From: Sphingomonas sp. Ant H11 | GTDB taxonomy: Bacteria > Pseudomonadota > Alphaproteobacteria > Sphingomonadales > Sphingomonadaceae | Direction: 5' to 3' | Length of the DNA stretch: 41,599 nt | Assembly: GCF_000797515.1 (NCBI RefSeq) | Contig: NZ_JSBN01000021.1 | Span: 1-41,599, forward strand | Part shown: in pieces, positions 35,429 to 41,599 of the stretch | How the letters are laid out: each line of letters begins with the position of its first letter | Position numbering within the stretch: position 1 is the stretch's first letter | Position numbers and translations under genes: made by a program | The notes under the pieces: generated by a model | The model's input: the letters and a program-made list of their open reading frames with translations, nothing else | What the model was told of the DNA's origin: nothing | Databases searched by the model: none

Positions 35429-35440
35429 CGTCAATGTCAC
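35412..35440 (+). promoter_or_regulatory. Pho box, three half-sites, upstream of pstS
   Basis: CTGTCAT (35412-35418), CGGTAAC (35423-35429) and ATGTCAC (35434-35440) follow each other at an exact 11-base period. The first is a perfect match to the CTGTCA(T/C) half-site, the third misses one base, and the middle misses two. The array covers the phoR stop codon (35426-35428) and lies 64 bases before the pstS ATG. It should let PhoB~P activate pstSCAB-phoUB. Confidence 0.8.
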
Positions 35441-35503
35441 ACAGGCAGCAGGTCGTCGTGGTAGCCCGAGTCCGGGGCCGTCCAGTGCCCGAGGGGAGAT
35501 TCC

Positions 35504-36564
35504 ATGATCAGGAAATGTGCGATACTCGCTCTTGCCACGAGTGCGGCAGCGCTGACACTCACCGGCTGTCAGGATCAGGCGAATGGCGGCGGCGCGGGCT
35601 CGCGCGACCACATCACGGTCGTCGGGTCATCGACGGTCTTTCCGTTTACGACGATTGTCGCCGAGCAATTCGTCAACAAGACCCCCGGCACCAAATCTCC
35701 CGCGATCGAGTCGACCGGTACGGGTGCAGGCATGAAGCTGTTTTGCGCCGGGATCGGGGCTGCACATCCTGATATCGAGGATGCTTCGCGCCGGATGAAG
35801 GCCACTGAATACAACACGTGTAAGGACAATGGCGTCAGCGACATTATCGAGGCGCAGATCGGCCTCGACGGCATCGCCTTCGCCGAATCGAAAGGCGGCC
35901 CCAAGCTGCAATTGACGGCGGTCGATATCTATAAAGCGCTCGCCGCATCGCCGATGGGCCAAAAGAACACGGCCAAGACGTGGAAGGACGTCAATCCTTC
36001 GCTGCCCGCAGTGCCGATCCAGGTCTATGGGCCGCCCTCGACCAGCGGCACCCGCGACGCGCTGGCCGAACTGATCCTCGCCAAGGGCTGCGACGCGATC
36101 AACCCGACGCTGGCCGACCATAAGGACAAAGACCCGGCGGCTTATGCCAAGGGCTGTACCGCGATCCGGGAGGACGGTGCCTATGTCGACGCTGGCGAGA
36201 ATGACAATCTGATCGTGCAGAAACTGCAATCGAACCCGAATGCGATCGGTATCTTCGGCTATTCCTATCTCGAAGAGAATAAGGACAAGCTGAACGGCGT
36301 GCCGATCAACGGGGTCGAGCCGACCTATGAGACGATCGCGCGCGGGGCCTATCCGGGATCGCGTCCATTGTTCCTCTACGTCAAAAAAGCCCATCTCAGC
36401 GCGATCAAGGGCCTGCGCGACTTTCTCGCGCTGTATGCCGCTTCGTGGGACCCCAAGGGTTCGCTTGTCGCCAAAGGCTGATCGCAGCCCCCGATGACGT
36501 GCGCAAGCGCAGCGCGCAGATCCTGAAGGAAGAGATCCTGCTCGACCCCAAGAAGCTGCTCTAG
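35504..36564 (+). CDS. pstS: phosphate-binding protein PstS (lipoprotein), one frame break near the end
   Basis: This is the periplasmic phosphate receptor of the Pst transporter. The signal ends in the lipobox 'LTGC' (Cys22), so it is a lipoprotein. The phosphate site shows 'VVGSSTVFPFT' (residues 39-49), 'STGTGAGMKLF' and the 'GPPSTSGTRDAL' loop. The frame stops at 36481 after 'GSLVAKG'. In the next frame, joined by one missing G near 36477, it continues 'LIAAPDDVRKRSAQILKEE' and 'ILLDPKKLL' to TAG at 36564, which fits the C-terminal helix of this family. I take 36564 as the true end, about 353 residues. Its AGG-type ribosome binding site is clear. Confidence 0.92.
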
Positions 36565-36609
36565 TCCAAGTCCAACACTCTTATTCGAAGTCGAACCCTC
36601 GCTTTGTCC

Positions 36610-37981
36610 ATGCTCGCTCTTTTCCTGGTCATCGCCGGGCTCGGCCTGATCGGCTGGCTGACGGCGCGGTTGCGCGCCGTCAGCTTTCGCCGTGGCAGTA
36701 CCGCGCGGTTCAGCTCGCTGCCCTCGCACTTCGGCGGCTATGTCGCCTTGTGGACGGTGATCCCCGCTGCCCTGTTTCTCTGTGTCTGGTCGGCGACCTC
36801 ACCGGCCTTGGTGACCGACCGCGTGTTGCGCGACCCCGCCGCGGCACAATTGCCCCCGCCGGGGTTCAACCGCGCAGCCATCCTGTCGGAGGCGCGCAGT
36901 CTCGCTTCGGGCAACAGCTTCGGGGCGTTCAATCCCCTGTCCAAGCAACTCGCGCCCGCTTATGCGGCCGCGCAGACCCGCAATGACTGGATCGGTGCGG
37001 CCGTTGCACTGTTGCTGAGCTTTGCGACCGGCGGCTTCGCCTATACCCGCGTCCGCCCCGATTTCCGCGCCCGCACCAAGATCGAACGGGTGATGATGGC
37101 CGGGCTGCTCGCGGCTTCACTGATCGCAACCCTCACCACGATCGGCATCGTCGCGTCGCTGCTGTTCGAATCCTGGCGCTTTTTCAATATCGTGCCGATT
37201 GGCGATTTTCTGTTCGGGACGCATTGGAGCCCGCAAGTGATCGATCCCGCCGCCCCAGGCAAAACGCTGGGCGCGGTGCCGCTGTTCTGGGGAACGTTTT
37301 TTCATCGGCGCGGTGATCGCCATGCTGGTGGCGATACCGTTCGGGCTGATGAGCGCGGTGTACCTCACCCAATATGCGACGCCCGCCGCGCGTCGCTGGA
37401 TGAAGCCGATCCTGGAGGTGCTCGCGGGCGTTCCGACCGTTGTCTACGGCTATTTCGCGGCGTTGACGGTCGCCCCGGCGGTGCGCGATTTCGCGGTATC
37501 AATCGGGATCACCTGGGCCAGTTCGGAAAGCGCGCTCGCCGCCGGGCTGGTGATGGGGGTGATGATCATCCCGTTCGTCTCGTCGATGGCCGACGATTCG
37601 CTCGCCGCCGTGCCCGATGCGATGCGCGACGGCAGTCTGGCGATGGGTGCGACGACGTCTGAAACCATCCAGCGGGTATTGCTTCCGGCAGCGTTGCCGG
37701 GCGTGGTTGGCGGCGTGCTGCTCGCGGTGAGCCGCGCGGTCGGCGAGACGATGATCGTGGTGATGGCTGCATCGGGCGTTGCCACGCTGACGCTCAATCC
37801 GTTTGCCAGCGCCACCACCGTCACCAAGCAGATCGTCGACCTGCTCACCGGCGAGGCCGAGTTCGACAGCCCGAAGACGCTCGCCGCCTTTGCGCTCGGG
37901 CTGACGCTGTTCGTCATTACCTTGCTCCTCAACATCGTCGCGCTGACGGTCGTTAAACGGTATCGCGAAGCTTATGAGTGA
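36610..37981 (+). CDS. pstC: phosphate ABC transporter permease PstC, one frame break
   Basis: This is one of the two channel subunits of the Pst importer. The corrected protein has about 456 residues. It has an unusually long N-terminal half (two membrane segments and a periplasmic part, 1-220) before the permease domain ('LVAIPFGLMSAVYLTQYA', 'LEVLAGVPTVVYGYF', and the EAA loop 'AMRDGSLAMGATTSETIQRVLLPAALPGV' in parts). The frame breaks after 'PLFWGTFF' by one extra T in T6 (37297-37302), and the other frame continues 'IGAVIAMLVAIP'. The long form is normal for sphingomonads as I recall. Its stop overlaps the pstA start by eight bases. Confidence 0.92.
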
Positions 37982-39263
37982 CAGTCCCGTCGCCCAACCC
38001 ACAAACCCCGCCCGCGACCGCGAGCCGACCGATTGGCGTGCCCCCGCCATGCAACGGCGTATCCGCCGACGATATGGTGCGGAGCAACGCTTTCGGTTGC
38101 TCGGCCTCGCTGCGGTAATCCTCTCGGCCGGGTTTCTTGCGGTACTGCTCGTCACCATGGTGATGAACGGTGCGAGCGGCTTCCTGCAAACGCGGATCGC
38201 GCTCCCGATCGATTTCCCACGCGCCGGGCTGATGCTCGACCCAAACCGCCTGCACGGTCCGGGTGCCGACCTGGCGCTGGCCGGTGCCGGAATCGAACGC
38301 GCGACCGACGACGCCGCAATCGCCGCTTTCGGCAAGAACGGCGACCAGTGGCTATCGGACGGTGCCTGGCTCAGCGTCCGTGAGGCGGTGAAGCGCGACC
38401 CCGCCATCCTCCGTGGGCGCAGCATCATTTGGGTGCCGGCCGCCGACACGATCGACGTCGCCGCCAAGCGCCAGGGCGATCCCGCCGCCGAGGCGATCGT
38501 CGCGACGTTGCAGGCACGCGGCGCGATTTCGACCGGGTTCAACCTGCCCTTCCTGACCGCCTCCGATTCCAACGACCCGACCCGCGCCGGGATCTGGGGC
38601 GCGTTCAAGGGATCGCTGTTCACGATGTTGGTGACGTTGCTGATCGCGTTTCCGATCGGCGTTCTTTCCGCGCTCTATCTCGAAGAATACGCCCCGCGGA
38701 ACCGCTGGACCGATTTGATCGAGGTATCGATCAACAACCTCGCGGCGGTCCCTTCGATCATCTTCGGGCTGCTCGGGCTGGCGGTGTTTCTCGGCACCTT
38801 CGGCATGCCGCGCTCGGCATCGATCGTCGGCGGATTGACGCTGGCGCTGATGACGATGCCGGTGATCGTCATCGCCGGGCGGAATGCGATAAAGGCGGTG
38901 CCGCCGTCGATCCGAGATGCTGCGCTGGGCGTCGGCGCAAGCCCGATCCAGGTGGTGTTCCACCATGTCCTGCCCCTTGCGCTGCCCGGCATCCTGACCG
39001 GCACGATCATCGGCATGGCGCGCGCACTCGGCGAAACCGCCCCGCTGCTGATGATCGGGATGCGCGCGTTCATCGCCTCGCCCCCGGCGCGGCTGACCGA
39101 TCCGGCAACCGTGCTGCCGGTGCAGATCTTCCTCTGGTCCGATCAGATCGACCGCGGTTTCGTTGAGAAAACCAGCGCGGCGATCATCGTGCTGCTCGTC
39201 TTCCTGCTCGCGATGAATGGCTTCGCGATCTACCTCCGTAACAAATTCGAGACCCGCTGGTGA
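37974..39263 (+). CDS. pstA: phosphate ABC transporter permease PstA
   Basis: This is the second channel subunit. The protein has 429 residues, with a large N-terminal extension (a membrane helix at about 42-62 and a periplasmic region to about 205) before the permease core. The core carries '[21 protein letters not shown]', '[17 protein letters not shown]' and the EAA motif '[25 protein letters not shown]' in parts. The extension matches the DUF3333-like region of long PstA forms, as far as I can tell. Translation is linked: start overlaps pstC by eight bases, stop overlaps the pstB GTG start by four. Confidence 0.93.
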   Translation: MSDSPVAQPTNPARDREPTDWRAPAMQRRIRRRYGAEQRFRLLGLAAVILSAGFLAVLLVTMVMNGASGFLQTRIALPIDFPRAGLMLDPNRLHGPGADLALAGAGIERATDDAAIAAFGKNGDQWLSDGAWLSVREAVKRDPAILRGRSIIWVPAADTIDVAAKRQGDPAAEAIVATLQARGAISTGFNLPFLTASDSNDPTRAGIWGAFKGSLFTMLVTLLIAFPIGVLSALYLEEYAPRNRWTDLIEVSINNLAAVPSIIFGLLGLAVFLGTFGMPRSASIVGGLTLALMTMPVIVIAGRNAIKAVPPSIRDAALGVGASPIQVVFHHVLPLALPGILTGTIIGMARALGETAPLLMIGMRAFIASPPARLTDPATVLPVQIFLWSDQIDRGFVEKTSAAIIVLLVFLLAMNGFAIYLRNKFETRW

Positions 39264-40030
39264 GCATTCCCAATCAACCGAAAATCTCCGCGCAGCACGT
39301 CAACGTGTGGTATGGCGCGAAACAGGCCATTGCCGACGTTTCGCTCACCTTCGGGCAGGACTATGTCACCTCGCTGATTGGCCCGTCCGGCTGCGGCAAA
39401 TCGACCTTCCTCCGCACGCTCAATCGCATGAACGACACGATCGCCGGGGCGAAGGTCGAAGGGGATATCACCCTCGACGGCGAGAACATCTACTCGCCGG
39501 AAATGGACGTGGTGCAACTCCGCGCCCGTGTCGGCATGGTATTTCAGAAACCCAATCCCTTCCCCAAATCGATCTTTGAAAACGTCGCCTACGGCCCGCG
39601 CATTCACGGGCTTGCCGCCAACAAGCCGCAACTCGCCGAGATCGTCGAGAAGTCGCTGCGCCGCGCGGGGCTGTGGGAGGAAGTGAAAGATCGCCTGACC
39701 GAAAGCGGTACCGCTCTGTCGGGCGGCCAGCAGCAGCGCTTGTGCATCGCGCGCGCGATCGCGGTCGACCCCGAAGTCATCTTGATGGACGAGCCCTGCT
39801 CAGCACTCGACCCGATCGCTACCGCCAAGATCGAGGAACTGATCCACGAGCTCAAGGGCCGCTATGCCATCGTGATCGTGACGCATAACATGCAACAGGC
39901 GGCGCGCGTGTCGCAGCGCACCGCCTTTTTCCACCTCGGCACGCTCGTCGAATATGGCGCAACCTCGGACATCTTCACCAATCCTCGGCAGGAGCGCACC
40001 AAGGATTATATCACCGGCCGCTACGGCTGA
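39260..40030 (+). CDS. pstB: phosphate ABC transporter ATP-binding protein PstB
   Basis: This is the ATPase of the Pst importer. The protein has 256 residues: Walker A 'GPSGCGKST' (41-49), the Q loop in '[22 protein letters not shown]', the signature '[16 protein letters not shown]', Walker B and D loop '[15 protein letters not shown]' and the switch His in '[10 protein letters not shown]'. 'NPFPKSI.EN' is diagnostic of PstB. The start is a GTG overlapping the pstA stop (GTGA). Confidence 0.97.
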   Translation: MSIPNQPKISAQHVNVWYGAKQAIADVSLTFGQDYVTSLIGPSGCGKSTFLRTLNRMNDTIAGAKVEGDITLDGENIYSPEMDVVQLRARVGMVFQKPNPFPKSIFENVAYGPRIHGLAANKPQLAEIVEKSLRRAGLWEEVKDRLTESGTALSGGQQQRLCIARAIAVDPEVILMDEPCSALDPIATAKIEELIHELKGRYAIVIVTHNMQQAARVSQRTAFFHLGTLVEYGATSDIFTNPRQERTKDYITGRYG

Positions 40031-40046
40031 ACGCAGGACCACGCCC

Positions 40047-40733
40047 TTGAACGACCATACGGTAAAAGCTTTCGACGAAGATATCGGCCAGTTGCGCGGG
40101 CTGATCGCGCAAATGGGCGGGCTGGCGGAGCATGCCATCGCGGCCGCGATGGAAGCACTCCGTCGTCACGATCTGGAAGGCGCGCGTGAGATTGTCGCGG
40201 GCGACAAGCGTATCGACGCGCTGCAGATGGAAGTCGAACAGCTCGCGGTGCGGATCATCGCGTTGCGCGCGCCGCTGGCCGATGATCTGCGTGAAGTCGT
40301 CGCCGCATTGAAGATCGCAGGCGTGGTCGAACGCATCGGCGATTATGCCAAGAACATCGCCAAGCGCGTTCCCATGATCGAAAGCCACGGCGAGATCGAG
40401 CCACTCTCGGTGTTGCCCGCCATGTCCGCGCTGGCGGTGCAGATGGTGCATGATGCGCTCGACGCCTTTGCCGCGCGCGATGCCGAAGCGGCCGTCGAAG
40501 TGTGCGATCGCGACCGGCAGGTCGACGATTTCTACAACAGTCTGTTCCGCGTGCTGGTCACGCACATGATGGAAAACCCCAAGACGATCGGTCAGGTCGC
40601 GCAATTGCTGTTCATCGCCAAGAATCTCGAACGTGTCGGCGACCATGCCACCAACATTGCCGAGATGATCTATTTCGCCGCAACCGGCACGCACATGGCC
40701 GAACGCGACCGCGGCGACATTCCTACCTCGTGA
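40047..40733 (+). CDS. phoU: phosphate signalling protein PhoU
   Basis: PhoU links the Pst transporter to PhoR and keeps the regulon off when phosphate is plentiful. The protein has 228 residues: two three-helix bundles with the metal-linked repeats 'KIAGVVERIGDYAKNIAKR' (about residues 89-107) and 'FIAKNLERVGDHATNIAEM' (about 191-209). The start is a TTG at 40047; AGGA lies nine bases before it and no ATG suits. It follows pstB by 16 bases and precedes phoB by 13. Confidence 0.94.
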   Translation: MNDHTVKAFDEDIGQLRGLIAQMGGLAEHAIAAAMEALRRHDLEGAREIVAGDKRIDALQMEVEQLAVRIIALRAPLADDLREVVAALKIAGVVERIGDYAKNIAKRVPMIESHGEIEPLSVLPAMSALAVQMVHDALDAFAARDAEAAVEVCDRDRQVDDFYNSLFRVLVTHMMENPKTIGQVAQLLFIAKNLERVGDHATNIAEMIYFAATGTHMAERDRGDIPTS

Positions 40734-40746
40734 CGGAGTAAACGAC

Positions 40747-41441
40747 ATGGCCCGGGCCAAAAATGTTGCTGGTGGAAGACGATGCGGCGCTCGCCGAGCT
40801 GCTGATCTGGCACTTCAAGCGCGAGGATTTCGAAATCGCGCAGACCCCCGATGGCGAGGAAGCGCTGCTGCTCGCCAAGGAGAATACCCCCCGACATCGT
40901 GCTGCTCGACTGGATGGTCGAGGGGCTGTCGGGCATCGAGGTCTGCCGTCGCCTACGGCGCATGCCCGAGACGGCGAACGTGCCGATCATCATGCTGACG
41001 GCACGCGGCGAGGAAGAAGACCGGGTGCGCGGGCTGGAGACGGGCGCGGACGATTATGTCACTAAGCCCTTCTCCCCGCGCGAACTGGTCGCGCGCGTCG
41101 GCGCGGTGCTGCGGCGCGTGCGCCCGGCACTGGCGGGCGAGCAACTGACCTATTCCGACATCGAGATGGACACGGTCGGCCACAAGGTGCGCCGTTCGGG
41201 CGAGGTCATTCCGCTCGGCCCAACCGAATTCCGCCTGCTCAAGCATTTCCTCGAACATCCCGGCTGGGTGTTCTCGCGTGAGCGCTTGCTCGATGCGGTA
41301 TGGGGCCATGACAGCGACATCGAAAGCCGCACGGTCGACGTCCACATCCGCCGCCTGCGGAAAGCGATCAATCGCGGCGACCGTCCCGACATCATCCGCA
41401 CCGTACGCTCGGCGGGCTACGCGCTCGATTCGGGAGCGTAA
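40747..41441 (+). CDS. phoB: phosphate regulon response regulator PhoB, two frame breaks
   Basis: PhoB is the OmpR-type activator phosphorylated by PhoR. The corrected protein has about 230 residues. The receiver starts 'MARAKMLLVEDDAALAELL' (acidic Asp11/Asp12), with the phospho-Asp54 in 'IVLLDWMVEGL' and Lys in 'DDYVTKPFSPREL'. The winged helix has 'LGPTEFRLLKHFLEHPG', 'VWGHDSDIESRTVDVHIRRLR' in parts and 'RTVRSAGYAL'. Two extra bases break it: an A in A5 (40759-40763) and a C in C6 (40887-40892). The GGAG eight bases before the ATG at 40747 supports that start, which a start at the internal ATG (40764) would lose. Confidence 0.93.
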
Positions 41442-41523
41442 AGAAAATCGGGAGCCATGCGGGGAAATGTGCGTTGGACCGGACGAGCAGCACAGATTGC
41501 TGCCCGTTTGCAGGAGACCCCGC

Positions 41524-41599
41524 ATGAAGCTCATGATGTTCGCGGCGCTCGCCGCCGCCGTCGCGACGCCGACTTTGGCCCAGACCGCCCCCGCAGCAG
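41524..41599 (+). CDS. exported protein, 5' end only
   Basis: The window ends 25 codons into an ORF that opens with a clean signal peptide, 'MKLMMFAALAAAVATPTLAQ', followed by 'TAPAA'. AGGAG (41512-41516) lies seven bases before the ATG. The cleavage site would be after LAQ. The mature protein lies outside the window, so no function can be given. The gap after phoB is 82 bases. Confidence 0.7.
   Translation, partial: MKLMMFAALAAAVATPTLAQTAPAA

Noticed and set aside
36482..36609. The apparent 128-base intergenic region between pstS and pstC as a regulatory site
   Set aside because: Most of it is the frameshifted pstS C-terminus; the real gap is 45 bases and shows no Pho box.

Overview
The window is GC-rich chromosomal DNA that reads as an alphaproteobacterium of the order Sphingomonadales, most likely a Sphingomonas-like genus. 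The basis is the F0 operon layout (atpI-a-c-b'-b, with separate b and b' subunits), the phoR-pstSCAB-phoU-phoB order, the protein styles throughout, and GC-rich palindromic intergenic repeats of the kind common in sphingomonads. The call is by recognition, not by alignment. I see no tRNA, rRNA, CRISPR array, insertion sequence or phage gene: this is core chromosome with a few accessory islets.

Layout. 1-4150: homogentisate dioxygenase hmgA, a YqcI/YcgG-family protein translationally coupled to a DUF1989 protein, and a convergent coniferyl-aldehyde-type dehydrogenase. 4160-6410 (minus): an SH3-domain exported protein, a GNAT acetyltransferase, a prepilin peptidase and a small exported protein. 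6500-11670: a D-2-hydroxyacid dehydrogenase, an AraC-type regulator, a small membrane protein, uvrC and two small hypothetical genes. 11775-14170 (minus): the F0 part of ATP synthase, ending in a clear terminator. 14359-17300: radC, an EF-hand protein, purB and a 26-codon micro-ORF. 17520-20675 (minus): dnaK-dnaJ behind a heat-shock-type promoter. 20845-22760: a PCu(A)C copper chaperone coupled to a HELTH-motif protein, then a multi-pass membrane protein. 22836-26610 (minus): a response regulator-GGDEF-EAL protein and its coupled CHASE4-like sensor kinase. 26706-30815 (minus): glmU-glmS-ROK kinase, the amino-sugar/UDP-GlcNAc supply operon. 30877-31551: phosphoglycolate phosphatase. 31543-34079 (minus): a tight four-gene cassette of a Tat-leader protein, a PqqD-like protein, an HprK-related kinase and an NTP_transf_5-type nucleotidyltransferase. 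34160-41441: the complete phosphate-starvation locus with a Pho box placed over the phoR stop codon. The window ends inside the signal peptide of another exported protein.

The most interesting candidate for an undescribed system is the 31.5-34.1 kb cassette. It has a peptide-binding (PqqD/RRE-like) protein, a serine-kinase relative and a nucleotidyltransferase, which resembles the tailoring half of some lasso-peptide clusters. It has no cyclase or leader peptidase, and it starts with an exported protein of unknown function that could be the substrate. A second candidate is the YcgG-DUF1989 pair, which by family knowledge points to chemistry on a guanidino or related N-rich compound.

Caution for any reader: thirteen frame changes break ten genes (hydroxyacid dehydrogenase, uvrC, atpI, the GGDEF-EAL gene, the ROK kinase, glmS, glmU, pstS, pstC, phoB). 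Several of these genes are normally essential, most breaks lie in short homopolymers, and in each case the next frame continues the expected protein. I read these as indel errors in the sequence, not as pseudogenes, and I give the gene limits that result after correcting for them.
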